From: Methanobacterium sp. UBA8
GTDB taxonomy: Archaea; Methanobacteriota; Methanobacteria; Methanobacteriales; Methanobacteriaceae
Length of the DNA: 9,641 nt
Reading direction: 5' to 3'
Assembly (NCBI GenBank): GCA_002509665.1
Contig: DADN01000280.1
Location: forward strand, 1 to 9,641
Position 1 is the first letter of the stretch. Every line of letters starts with the position of its first letter. Position numbers and translations under genes: made by a program. This document shows, piece after piece, positions 1-5,990 of this stretch. The notes below the pieces were generated by a model. It worked only from the letters and a program-made list of their open reading frames with translations. It was not told the origin of the DNA and did no database searches.

Positions 1-333
1 AAATGTATAGATGAAGGTGCAGACATAGTTGTTGGGAGCCATCCCCACGTTCCTCAGGGCATTGAAAGTTATAACGGGAAGTTAATATTTTACAGTCTAG
101 GAAACTGTGTCTTTGATCAGTCAAACCCAATTACAAAGGATTCCATGGTTGTACAACTGCAGATTGTAAATGGGAATGTAGATGTAACTGTGATCCCTAT
201 TCATATTTCAAACAGCAGCCCTAAAATTATGGGCAACCAGCATGCAGATAAATTCTTAAATAGAATAAATAAAGAGTCCAATGTAAAAATGGATATAGAA
301 AATGGAAAAGGTAAATTGACTATGAATATTTAA
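1..333 (+). CDS. CapA/PgsA-family poly-gamma-glutamate capsule protein, C-terminal part (5' truncated by window)
   Basis: Frame 1 is open from the first base to the TAA at 331-333, giving the last 110 residues of a longer protein. The segment GADIVVGSHPHVPQGIE (residues 6-22) followed by YSLGN (31-35) and FDQ (38-40) is the C-terminal signature of the CapA (PGA_cap) family, a metallophosphatase-like fold. The SHPH histidines belong to the predicted metal site. Bacterial CapA/PgsA works in poly-gamma-glutamate synthesis or transport; in methanogens the role is less clear, and cell-surface polymer metabolism is an inference. The usual family motif is SLGNFVFDQ; here the residue after SLGN is Cys (residue 36), a small oddity. 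The tail after residue 50 is less conserved. A Met codon at 145 is internal and is not a start, because the family motif lies before it. Family call is firm; exact function is not. Confidence 0.88.
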   Translation, partial: KCIDEGADIVVGSHPHVPQGIESYNGKLIFYSLGNCVFDQSNPITKDSMVVQLQIVNGNVDVTVIPIHISNSSPKIMGNQHADKFLNRINKESNVKMDIENGKGKLTMNI

Positions 334-371
334 AGTTAAAGCTCAGTTGTTGAATTGTTGGGTTAATTTAC

Positions 372-392
372 ATAAAAAATATTCTTTTTTAT
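372..392 (+). terminator. Probable transcription terminator after the CapA-family gene
   Basis: An 8-bp A/T stem (ATAAAAAA at 372-379, TTTTTTAT at 385-392) with a 5-base loop includes a run of six T. It lies 39 bases after the stop codon. Archaeal termination depends mainly on T-tracts, so the T run is the stronger part of the evidence. Confidence 0.45.
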
Positions 393-518
393 CATGGAAC
401 TGTTTTGAAGATAATTAATTACATTTAATCCATTAAAATCGTTGTCAGACTATACAGATAAATAGTATAGAAGTTTATTAATTCAGTATAACTTTAAATT
501 GCTCGGATTACTACTTAA

Positions 519-540
519 GCCGCTAGCGATAGCCAGCGGC
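519..540. repeat. Isolated GC-rich hairpin in AT-rich spacer
   Basis: GCCGCT at 519-524 pairs with AGCGGC at 535-540. After one A/C mismatch, two further G-C pairs close a GATA loop (528-531). The 22-base element is about 70% G+C, while the surrounding several hundred bases are around 20-25%. It is followed directly by the dyad GTTAT-AA-ATAAC (541-552). In AT-rich archaea such islands often mark structured RNA, but the element is too short to assign to any known RNA class. Confidence 0.5.
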
Positions 541-715
541 GTTATAAATAACAAATTAAAATTTAGATAATTAAATCAGTAGTTACATACTAATCGTTTA
601 GTATAAAAATTAATTTTACTAATTTTGAATTCATTATATTAACCCAATGAAATTTAATTGATAATTTATTTAATATTATTCAAAATTTAAAGAGAAAGTT
701 AAATAATTTAATATA

Positions 716-1099
716 TTACTCTCCATTATCTAACTCTTCAAATACTTCTTTAGCAGTATACACTGCATTTAAAGCTGTTGGGAACCCTGCATAAACAGCC
801 ATCTGAATCATGACTTCAACAATTTCTTCACGGGTGCAGCCCACATTTAAGGCCCCCAAGATATGGCTCTTGAGTTCTGTTTGGGCATGCCCCAAGGTTG
901 TAAGACTTGCAATTGTTACAAGTTCCCTTGTCTTTAGATCCAAACCCGGGCGCGTATAGACATCAGCATAAGGAAATTCAGCAACAAAACGCGCTAGATC
1001 AGGAGCAATATCCTTTAAATTATCTGCTAATTCTCCATAAGACTTTGGATGCATCATCTTAAGCATTTCTAATCCTTTTTTATATTTATCTTCACTCAT
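716..1099 (-). CDS. Carboxymuconolactone decarboxylase (CMD) family protein
   Basis: The protein has 127 residues from the chosen start. The core [11 protein letters not shown]...[19 protein letters not shown]...[11 protein letters not shown] (about residues 50-113) is the CMD/AhpD-fold signature, including the conserved His in the SHI segment (about residue 79) and the G-x-T-x-E-E-I turn. Family members are small all-helical oligomers: some are gamma-carboxymuconolactone decarboxylases and others are AhpD-type peroxidase partners. The AhpD CxxC motif is absent (a single Cys at about 88), so alkylhydroperoxidase activity is unlikely. The substrate cannot be told, since methanogens lack the protocatechuate pathway. 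Start choice: an ATG at 1126 has no ribosome site, whereas the ATG at 1099 has GGAGA (1110-1106) six bases upstream, so the shorter form is preferred; starting at 1126 would add nine residues. The gene stands alone, convergent with the CapA-family gene. Confidence 0.85.
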   Translation of the reverse strand: MSEDKYKKGLEMLKMMHPKSYGELADNLKDIAPDLARFVAEFPYADVYTRPGLDLKTRELVTIASLTTLGHAQTELKSHILGALNVGCTREEIVEVMIQMAVYAGFPTALNAVYTAKEVFEELDNGE

Positions 1100-1153
1100 T
1101 TTTTGTCTCCATTTGGTCAAATTCATTTTGTAAATAATTAATTTTGATTGAAG

Positions 1154-1163
1154 TTATTTTATA
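1154..1163 (-). promoter_or_regulatory. Putative TATA box of the CMD-family gene
   Basis: On the minus strand ATATAAAATA (1163 to 1154) resembles the archaeal TATA box. A start site about 25 bases downstream would fall near 1130, leaving a leader of about 30 bases containing the GGAGA ribosome site. Confidence 0.4.
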
Positions 1164-1438
1164 TTTTTTTATTAATTTATTGCTACTGCCATCTTTTCAG
1201 CAGAAATGAATAAAAATAAGTGTTTTAGTATATATGCATTTAAAAATTATCTTTTAATGTAAACTAATTCCTAATAAAATAAAATTTACAAATTAATATT
1301 CCTATATCGTTTTTCAAGAACTTTAATATCACAGATGCAACATAAATAGAAAAGCATTTATATTACAGACACGAACATATATGCTAATTTTTAATATATA
1401 ATAAAAATTCCAATAATCAATTACTTAAGTGATAATTT
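1164..1438. other. Divergent AT-rich promoter region
   Basis: No ORF is supported here. The stretch lies between the divergent CMD-family gene and the orphan gene beginning at 1439. A TATA-like TATATAAT at 1395-1402 would place the start of transcription near 1424, just ahead of the GTGAT ribosome site at 1429-1433. I see no clear operator. Confidence 0.5.
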
Positions 1439-1735
1439 ATGTTAAAACAGATAGGAATTTCAGGACATAATATTTTCTCATTTCTGGATGATGGGTGGCT
1501 GTTCGACTATATAGGCGAAATTAACATGAAATTAAAAGCATATAAACAAGAAGCATTTATAGATGAACTTTTCAGTAATCCTAAAGAGATTATCGTGCTG
1601 CTAAAACTTGACTATTTTAACGGACAAACTCCAGAATATATTGAATCTGCTATCTGCGAATTTAAAGAATATTATGAAGGAGTAGTGGATACAATTATGG
1701 ACAGCTATTTCTCAAATGACCAGAAGATAAAATAA
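1439..1735 (+). CDS. Hypothetical protein, 98 aa
   Basis: I do not recognise a family. The product is a soluble-looking, mildly acidic alpha/beta protein with no signal peptide and no membrane segment. Features include an aromatic N-terminal stretch (HNIFSFLDDGWLFDYIGEIN, residues 10-29), a hydrophobic segment PKEIIVLLKLDYF (48-60), and one Cys (73) in the predicted helix IESAICEFKEYYEG. The start is supported by GTGAT (1429-1433), matching the far end of the AGGAGGTGAT consensus, five bases before the ATG, and by a TATA-like box at 1395-1402. A hairpin ending in A/T at 1749-1775 follows the stop, so the gene looks monocistronic. Codon use and AT content resemble the neighbours. It is likely a real gene because of the ribosome site, the promoter and the terminator; its role is unknown. 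Confidence 0.65.
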   Translation: MLKQIGISGHNIFSFLDDGWLFDYIGEINMKLKAYKQEAFIDELFSNPKEIIVLLKLDYFNGQTPEYIESAICEFKEYYEGVVDTIMDSYFSNDQKIK

Positions 1736-1748
1736 TCCATAGTATGAA

Positions 1749-1775
1749 TTAAAAATTAGTTACAGCAATTTTTAA
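1749..1775 (+). terminator. Probable hairpin terminator after the 98-aa gene
   Basis: Perfect 9-bp arms TTAAAAATT (1749-1757) and AATTTTTAA (1767-1775) enclose a 9-base loop, 13 bases after the stop codon. The 3' arm contains five T. Confidence 0.45.
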
Positions 1776-1842
1776 CATATATTTTATAAACTCAAAGTTC
1801 TAAGGTTTAGAGATAAAATATCATGCAGACTTTATTCTATAC

Positions 1843-1859
1843 ATTACACTAGATGTAAT
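1843..1859. repeat. Inverted repeat ATTACA-N5-TGTAAT
   Basis: Perfect 6-bp arms at 1843-1848 and 1854-1859 around CTAGA lie 90 bases upstream of the secreted-protein gene. It could be an operator; nothing else in the window shares the motif, so this is only a suggestion. Confidence 0.3.
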
Positions 1860-1951
1860 TTTAAATCAATTCAGGTTAATATGTTAAATATGATGATGTT
1901 TAAACTATTTTTAAATTTCTATAAATAAAAAATACATACGAGGGAATGAAT

Positions 1952-2224
1952 ATGAAAATTGTTAGTATAATGGCAGTAATCCTTATAATAATGGGATTTG
2001 GCCTTCAATCTGTAAGTGCCGCATCATCCACACCTTCATTAAGCAATATTACCAATACAACACAAGAAGCACTTAATAACGCCTCCGATACAGTTAATCA
2101 AACAGCACAAGATGTTCAAAATACTCTGGATCCGATCCAGGACATTCTAAATAGCATAAATTCAGTTATAAATACCATAAGTTCCATAGCACAGAATATT
2201 CAACAGATATTTGGTGGAAATTAA
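1952..2224 (+). CDS. Small secreted Asn/Thr/Gln-rich protein with N-terminal signal peptide
   Basis: From the chosen start the product has 90 residues. It begins with a Lys and a hydrophobic core (about IVSIMAVILIIMGFGL), followed by a Sec-type cleavage site, SVSA before ASS. The mature part, about 67 residues, has no Cys or charged clusters. Its first half is rich in Asn, Thr and Gln and holds four N-glycosylation sequons (NIT, NTT, NAS, NQT). Its second half (from about DPIQDILNSINSVINTISSIAQNIQQIF) places Ile/Val/Leu at helical spacing, so an amphipathic helix or coiled coil is likely. An exported, perhaps glycosylated, surface or matrix protein is an inference; no named family is recognised. 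Start: ATG at 1946 lies one base after the GAGGG ribosome site (1940-1944), while ATG at 1952 lies seven bases after it, so 1952 is preferred; the longer form adds Met-Asn. Confidence 0.7.
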   Translation: MKIVSIMAVILIIMGFGLQSVSAASSTPSLSNITNTTQEALNNASDTVNQTAQDVQNTLDPIQDILNSINSVINTISSIAQNIQQIFGGN

Positions 2225-2250
2225 CCATCCACATTTCACCTATTTTTTAA

Positions 2251-2259
2251 TTTTATATT
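2251..2259 (+). promoter_or_regulatory. Putative TATA box of arfC
   Basis: TTTTATATT at 2251-2259 would give transcription starting near 2280 and a leader of about 25 bases with the GTGAT ribosome site. A second AT box (TTTAAATA, 2280-2287) is too close to the ATG unless the transcript is leaderless. A T6 run at 2243-2248 may end the upstream transcript. Confidence 0.35.
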
Positions 2260-2305
2260 CAAAAGGAATTTTTTTAAAGTTTAAATAATTCACAAACGTG
2301 ATAAA

Positions 2306-2953
2306 ATGGAACCTTATGTAATATTAAACGCTGCAATGACATTAGACGGTAAAATTGCCACCAAAACTCGAAGCTCTGAGATTTCAGGTAAAAAAGATTT
2401 AATAAGAGTCCATAAACTCAGGAAAGAAATGGATGGCATAATGGTCGGAATAAATACCCTTCTTGCAGATGACCCCAGACTAACAGTGCATAAAGTTGAA
2501 TCTAAGCCTGAAGATAATCCCGTAAGAATCGTTGTTGACAGTAAAGCTCGTACTCCTCTAAATTTTCGTATTTTAAACAAAGATGCACCCACGATCATTG
2601 CAACCACAGAAAATGCAGATCCCAAGAAGATAGAATCTCTCGAAAAAAAAGCAACTGTTTTAAAATGTGGTAAAGATAGGGTTAATCTTAAATCGTTGAT
2701 GAAAGAACTTTCAAAAACAGGGATAAAGACTCTAATGCTTGAGGGCGGATCAACTCTAAACTATTCTATGCTTGAAAATGGATTAGTTGATGAAGTCAGG
2801 GTATGTGTAGCTCCAATGATTGCTGGTGGATCAAATGCCAAAACTCTTGTTGATGGTAAAGGTATCGATAAAATGAGCGATGCAGTTAAATTAAAACTTA
2901 AAAAGAGTTATGGTTTAGGTGAAGATCTGATACTGGAATACAAAGTAATTTAA
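2306..2953 (+). CDS. arfC: 2,5-diamino-6-(ribosylamino)-4(3H)-pyrimidinone 5'-phosphate reductase
   Basis: This 215-aa enzyme belongs to the RibD C-terminal/dihydrofolate reductase-like family. It reduces the ribosylamino pyrimidinone phosphate to the ribitylamino form with NADPH, the third step of archaeal (and fungal Rib7-type) riboflavin synthesis. The pathway also feeds the F420 precursor Fo. Diagnostic blocks are AAMTLDGKIA (9-18), the SGKKDLIRVHKLR helix (27-39), DGIMVGINTLLADDPRLTVH (43-62), PVRIVVDS (72-79), the nucleotide-binding LMLEGGSTLNYSML (143-156), and VDEVRVCVAPMIAGG (161-175). The length matches stand-alone archaeal reductases (no deaminase domain). GTGAT (2298-2302) three bases before the ATG fits the far end of the anti-SD match and supports this start. 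No other riboflavin gene is adjacent. An antisense ORF over 2314-2625 is a shadow. I am sure of the family and fairly sure of the reaction. Confidence 0.93.
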   Translation: MEPYVILNAAMTLDGKIATKTRSSEISGKKDLIRVHKLRKEMDGIMVGINTLLADDPRLTVHKVESKPEDNPVRIVVDSKARTPLNFRILNKDAPTIIATTENADPKKIESLEKKATVLKCGKDRVNLKSLMKELSKTGIKTLMLEGGSTLNYSMLENGLVDEVRVCVAPMIAGGSNAKTLVDGKGIDKMSDAVKLKLKKSYGLGEDLILEYKVI

Positions 2954-2982
2954 CAGCATATAATACTGAAAATAGGAATTGT

Positions 2983-3141
2983 TTAATACTTTTTAAAAAG
3001 TAACAGGTAAATTCCTAATATCAGCAATATAGCCGCTATTATCATTACTAAATAATCAAAGAAGCTTGGAACTGCAACTCTTACTACTATTATTAAAATA
3101 GCAATTATAATATATATAATGCCTGTAAGTTTGTTGTTTAT
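2983..3141 (-). CDS. Small two-helix membrane protein, apparently with an ATA start codon
   Basis: On the minus strand, GGAGGTG (GGAGG at 3153-3149) is followed after seven bases by an open frame of 52 codons ending in TAA at 2985-2983. The translation reads NNKLTGIIYIIIAILIIVV (residues 2-20), then a short RVAVPSFFD link, then a second hydrophobic stretch YLVMIIAAILLILGIYLLLF, and ends KKY. This is a typical helical hairpin with positive ends. No ATG, GTG or TTG lies in frame between the upstream stop (3165-3163) and codon 33. The codon at ideal distance from the ribosome site is ATA (3141-3139), with ATT just before it. Either a non-canonical start is used or an ATG has mutated by one G-to-A change. 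The gene is convergent with arfC and lies behind three inverted repeats. Function unknown. Confidence 0.6.
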   Translation of the reverse strand: MNNKLTGIIYIIIAILIIVVRVAVPSFFDYLVMIIAAILLILGIYLLLFKKY

Positions 3142-3148
3142 AATTACA

Positions 3149-3153
3149 CCTCC
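3149..3153 (-). promoter_or_regulatory. Strong Shine-Dalgarno site for the ATA-start membrane protein
   Basis: GGAGG, part of AAAGGAGGTG, is the best ribosome-binding match in the window. It is exactly seven bases before the ATA codon at 3141. Its strength is the main reason to accept the gene despite the missing standard start. Confidence 0.65.
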
Positions 3154-3164
3154 TTTTTCCTTTT

Positions 3165-3228
3165 ATGCTCGAAAATCTATGATTTTCGGCATGCAAACAT
3201 ATGTTTGTAGGTAGTTATTATTAACTAC
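3165..3228. repeat. Cluster of three consecutive inverted repeats
   Basis: First, ATGC (3165-3168) plus CGAAAATC (3170-3177) pair with GATTTTCGGCAT (3181-3192) around a TAT loop; the single T at 3169 bulges out, giving a 12-bp stem. Second, CAAACATATGTTTG (3194-3207) is a perfect 14-bp palindrome. Third, GTAGTTA (3211-3217) pairs with TAACTAC (3222-3228) around TTAT. They lie head to tail, 12-76 bases upstream of the ribosome site of the minus-strand membrane-protein gene, so they sit in its leader or at its promoter. Confidence 0.75.
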
Positions 3229-3452
3229 ATAATTATTATATTTTTGTAAATTTTAAGGCAGCAAATGATTAAAAGATGAAAACTAACTTATTATATAATG
3301 CTAAGGTAATTATCTTTAAATAATCTTATTTTTACTAAAAATAAACAATAAAACTGATTTTTTAAATAATTAAGCCTTAATTAACTTTTTTAATTAATTA
3401 AACCCTAAATTAAAATTAATTTTCAAGATCCATTTTAAGGTTCTTAAAAAAG
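3229..3452. other. AT-rich divergent promoter spacer
   Basis: No ORF is seen. On the minus strand an A/T box around 3246-3236 (AAATATAATA) could serve the membrane-protein gene. Alternating TTAATTAA-type tracts at 3365-3420 have no clear role beyond AT richness. Confidence 0.45.
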
Positions 3453-3460
3453 TTTATATA
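3453..3460 (+). promoter_or_regulatory. TATA box of the marR-type gene
   Basis: TTTATATA at 3453-3460 is a textbook archaeal TATA box, preceded by an A/G-rich BRE-like AAAAAAG. Transcription would begin near 3482-3486, inside the operator element at 3481-3502. Confidence 0.65.
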
Positions 3461-3480
3461 TTTCCAGAACATACTTAACA

Positions 3481-3502
3481 TATCAACTATTGATATATCA
3501 AC
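3481..3502 (-). promoter_or_regulatory. Operator element at the marR-type promoter (site 1)
   Basis: On the plus strand the half-sites run TCAA-CTA-TTGA-TATA-TCAA (3483-3501), which creates two overlapping dyads: a 17-bp palindrome 3480-3496 and a perfect 12-bp palindrome 3490-3501. It covers the expected transcription start of the regulator. Read on the minus strand it matches the element at 3995-4016 at 18 of 22 positions, with identical half-site spacing. This is a likely autoregulatory binding site. Confidence 0.65.
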
Positions 3503-3521
3503 ATTATGTGGAGTAATTTAT

Positions 3522-3950
3522 ATGGACTACCTTCTTGATGAAAGTTCTATTATATGGCTAATTTCTAAATCCAGGTATTTATTAAAAAGAAAACTCCAGG
3601 ATGAACTTAAAGAATATGATATCTCACTGGAACAGTGGGCCATTTTAAGTAGAGTATATCGAGCAGAAGGATGTAACCAGAAAAAAATAGCTGAAATGTC
3701 GCTTAAAGATAGGGCAGCTGTTACAAGAATATTAAATATACTTGAAAATAAAGAACTGGTGGAAAGAAAGAATTCCGCCTATGACAAAAGAGAATTTCTA
3801 ATATATTTAACAGATAAAGGTCACGATTTGTATAACAAAACAGCTGTAATAATGTCACAAAGTCTGCATGAAATTAATTCCATGTTCAGTGAAAATGAAC
3901 TGGAACAAATAGAAATCTCTTTGAATAAACTAATCTCAAATTTAGAATAG
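3522..3950 (+). CDS. MarR-family transcriptional regulator
   Basis: The 142-aa protein has the MarR layout: an N-terminal dimerisation helix (about 8-32), the winged helix-turn-helix CNQKKIAEMSLKDRAAVTRILNILENKELVERK (51-83), the wing with the conserved Asp-Lys-Arg at 88-90 (YDKREFLIYLTDKG), and C-terminal dimerisation helices (101-142). Such proteins bind palindromes as dimers, usually repress themselves and a neighbouring exporter, and let go when a small phenolic or lipophilic ligand binds. GGAG (3510-3513), eight bases before the ATG, fixes the start. The gene has its own TATA box and operator, and the MFS exporter starts 132 bases downstream behind a second copy of the operator. One Cys (51) lies at the start of the DNA-binding domain; redox sensing cannot be claimed from that alone. 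The ligand is unknown. Confidence 0.9.
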   Translation: MDYLLDESSIIWLISKSRYLLKRKLQDELKEYDISLEQWAILSRVYRAEGCNQKKIAEMSLKDRAAVTRILNILENKELVERKNSAYDKREFLIYLTDKGHDLYNKTAVIMSQSLHEINSMFSENELEQIEISLNKLISNLE

Positions 3951-3994
3951 CTTTTTTTAAAGTTAATAGTTACTGCTAATTTAATATCATAATA

Positions 3995-4016
3995 GTTGAT
4001 AAGTCAATTATTGATA
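3995..4016 (+). promoter_or_regulatory. Operator element upstream of the MFS-CBS gene (site 2)
   Basis: The half-sites run TTGA-TAAG-TCAA-TTA-TTGA (3996-4014), the exact reverse-complement arrangement of site 1 with the same 4- and 3-base spacers. It ends 66 bases before the MFS ATG. A TATA-like box either precedes it (TTTAATAT, 3980-3987, start site inside the operator) or follows it (TATTAAAT, 4025-4032). In both cases a bound regulator would block transcription. Confidence 0.6.
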
Positions 4017-4082
4017 AATCATTCTATTAAATTATGTCTATTTCAAACATTTTACCGGTTCAAGTGAGTAAAGGAGGAAAAA

Positions 4083-5795
4083 ATGTCATTATCATCTATC
4101 AAATCAAATTCAGGAAATAATAAAGGCCAACCTAAAGCTGTATGGGCCGTATTTTTCGCATCCATTGTTGCTTTCATGGGGCTTGGACTTGTTGATCCAA
4201 TTCTACCGGCAATCTCCAATCAGTTAGGGGCAAGCCCAAGTCAAGTTACCCTGCTGTTTACAAGTTATAATGCTGTAATGGCAGTAGCCATGCTCATTAC
4301 AGGGGTTATTTCTACAAGACTAGGTATCAAAAAAACATTGATCATGGGAGTTATAATTATAGCAACATTTTCAACTCTCGGAGGTCTTTCAAACAACATC
4401 TGGACAATTGTTGGGCTGAGAGGATTCTGGGGAATAGGTAACGCCCTTTTTGTGGCCACTGCATTAACTGCCATAGTAACCCTCTCAAAAAGTGGGACAG
4501 CTAAATCTGTTATTTTGTACGAAGCAGCCATTGGCCTGGGAATATCCGTAGGCCCCCTTCTCGGTGGTTTACTCGGAGGATCATCCTGGAGATATCCATT
4601 TATTGGAGTTGGTATCTTAATGGCAGTCGCATTCATTCTCCTCATCACTCTCATGCCAAAGGAACCAGAAACCCCAACTAGAACAAAATCAACTACATCT
4701 TTACTTGACCCATTCAGGGCTATGAAACACCGCCCCATCATGGTGTTTGGAATTGCAGCGTGTCTTTATAACTTCGGTTTTTTCACCCTCCTTGCCTATG
4801 CCCCATTTATCATGGGATTAGATGCCTTTGGAATAGGACTTGTATTTGTAGGGTGGGGTGTTCTGCTCGCTGTTACATCAGTCTTCGTGGCACCCAAACT
4901 GCAGCAGAGGTTTGGAACAATTAAATCCATGTGTGTAATGTTAACCCTGTTTGCAGTTGTTCTTCTGGTTATGGGTATCTGGACATCGGTACAATGGGTT
5001 GTAATTGCATGCATTATTTTTTCAGGAGCGCTACTTGGAAATAACAATACCTTAATTACAACTGCCGTTATGAAAGCTGCCCCTGTTGAACGTTCAACCG
5101 CATCTGCCGCGTACAGTTTTTTACGTTTTATAGGTTCAGCGATTGCTCCATTCTTAGCAGGAGTACTTGCTGAAGTATTTTCGCCCCATGTCCCATTTAT
5201 TGTGGGGGGATGTTTTGTCCTGGGTTCTGTGATATTTGTGCTGATAAACCGCAAACATATTTATCATGTTGATAGAGCAGAAGATGAGGTTATTGAAGAA
5301 AAAATAGAAGGAACTGTTTTAAAAGTTAAAGATTTTATGATTCACAATGTTGTTTCCATCAGGCCAGGAGCTACTGTTAAAGATCTGCTAAAATTGTTAA
5401 TTAAACACCGTATTGGAGGAGTCCCTGTAGTTGATAGTGAAAATAAACTGATTGGAATGATCAGCGACGGCGATGTTATCCGCTATCTTGCCCCAAAAGA
5501 AGGTTCAGTTCGTGACCTTGTATATGGTGTATTTATTGAGGAAGAGGAAACAGAACAGGAGGTGCTAAAAGAAAAAATAAATACAGATATATCTAAGATA
5601 CTTGAAACCAGTATAACATCTAAAGAACAATTGTATACTTTAAAAGAAGAAGATACATTCGAAAAAGCGATACATATATTATCCAAGCACCATTTTAAAA
5701 AACTTCCCGTACTTGACTGCGAAAATAAATTGATTGGTATTATAAGTAGGGGAGATATCAATGATAGTCTGCTGAAAATGATTATCTCAAAATAA
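4083..5795 (+). CDS. Major facilitator superfamily exporter fused to a C-terminal tandem CBS module
   Basis: Residues 1-20 are cytoplasmic. Residues about 20-390 form a 12-helix MFS domain of the drug:H+ antiporter type, with a motif-A-like loop ISTRLGIKK (76-84) and motif C LGISVGPLLGG (152-162) in helix 5, typical of exporters. A charged linker (about 391-412, DRAEDEVIEEKIEG) leads to two CBS repeats: KVKDFM...RIGGVPVVD...LIGMISDGDVIRYL (about 414-469) and the second ending HHFKKLPVLD...LIGIISRGDI (about 510-559), separated by an acidic stretch EEEETEQE. CBS pairs bind adenine nucleotides or related ligands and gate enzymes, channels and transporters. An export pump controlled by nucleotide state is an inference. 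GGAGG (4073-4077), five bases before ATG, gives the start. The MarR gene upstream and the shared operator suggest induced efflux. Minus-strand frames inside are shadows. Confidence 0.92.
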   Translation: MSLSSIKSNSGNNKGQPKAVWAVFFASIVAFMGLGLVDPILPAISNQLGASPSQVTLLFTSYNAVMAVAMLITGVISTRLGIKKTLIMGVIIIATFSTLGGLSNNIWTIVGLRGFWGIGNALFVATALTAIVTLSKSGTAKSVILYEAAIGLGISVGPLLGGLLGGSSWRYPFIGVGILMAVAFILLITLMPKEPETPTRTKSTTSLLDPFRAMKHRPIMVFGIAACLYNFGFFTLLAYAPFIMGLDAFGIGLVFVGWGVLLAVTSVFVAPKLQQRFGTIKSMCVMLTLFAVVLLVMGIWTSVQWVVIACIIFSGALLGNNNTLITTAVMKAAPVERSTASAAYSFLRFIGSAIAPFLAGVLAEVFSPHVPFIVGGCFVLGSVIFVLINRKHIYHVDRAEDEVIEEKIEGTVLKVKDFMIHNVVSIRPGATVKDLLKLLIKHRIGGVPVVDSENKLIGMISDGDVIRYLAPKEGSVRDLVYGVFIEEEETEQEVLKEKINTDISKILETSITSKEQLYTLKEEDTFEKAIHILSKHHFKKLPVLDCENKLIGIISRGDINDSLLKMIISK

Positions 5796-5804
5796 AATTT
5801 TATT

Positions 5805-5843
5805 AGTATATAAAAAAATAAAGTTAATCCATATACTTTTTTT
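5805..5843 (+). terminator. Terminator of the MFS-CBS gene
   Basis: AGTATAT (5805-5811) and ATATACT (5831-5837) are perfect inverted arms, followed directly by a seven-T run (5837-5843). It lies ten bases after the stop codon. Confidence 0.5.
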
Positions 5844-5925
5844 GAGTAATTTTAACATGTGGTTTAAATACCTTAGAATGTGACAGGATATCCAATTTAA
5901 AGTTAAAAAATAAAATTTAGAAAAG

Positions 5926-5932
5926 TATATAA
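5926..5932 (+). promoter_or_regulatory. TATA box of the CGCGC small-protein gene
   Basis: TATATAA at 5926-5932, within AAAGTATATAAC, predicts a transcription start near 5953-5956 and a leader of about 35 bases. Confidence 0.55.
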
Positions 5933-5941
5933 CCTCAAAAA

Positions 5942-5954
5942 GTGATATTATCAC
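5942..5954. promoter_or_regulatory. Palindromic operator GTGATA-T-TATCAC
   Basis: A perfect 13-bp dyad with 6-bp arms sits between the TATA box and the expected transcription start, a position where a bound protein would block initiation. It differs from the MarR-type TTGA/TCAA half-sites, so another regulator is expected. Confidence 0.5.
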
Positions 5955-5990
5955 ATAATAAAACATTTTAAGAAATAGGAGACGATTTTG

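Larger units (their letters stand above)
334..715. other. Long AT-rich spacer without a gene
   Basis: I find no credible ORF on either strand. Besides the T-tract terminator it holds a 6-bp inverted repeat (CTATAC at 450-455, GTATAG at 465-470), a GC-rich hairpin at 519-540, and an adjoining AT dyad (GTTAT-AA-ATAAC, 541-552). The spacer separates the 3' ends of two convergent genes, so a promoter for either flanking gene is not expected here. That makes the structured island unexplained. Confidence 0.6.

Noticed and set aside
716..1126. AhpD-type alkylhydroperoxidase for the CMD-family gene
   Set aside because: The catalytic CxxC motif is absent; only one Cys is present, so only the broader family name is used.
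2314..2625. Minus-strand frame inside arfC
   Set aside because: It is antisense to well conserved reductase motifs and has no ribosome site or independent support.
4265..5761. Three long minus-strand frames inside the MFS-CBS gene (4265-4741, 4796-5254, 5483-5761)
   Set aside because: They lie antisense to a clear protein with conserved MFS and CBS motifs and have biased shadow composition (many Pro, Ser and Thr); none matches a known fold.
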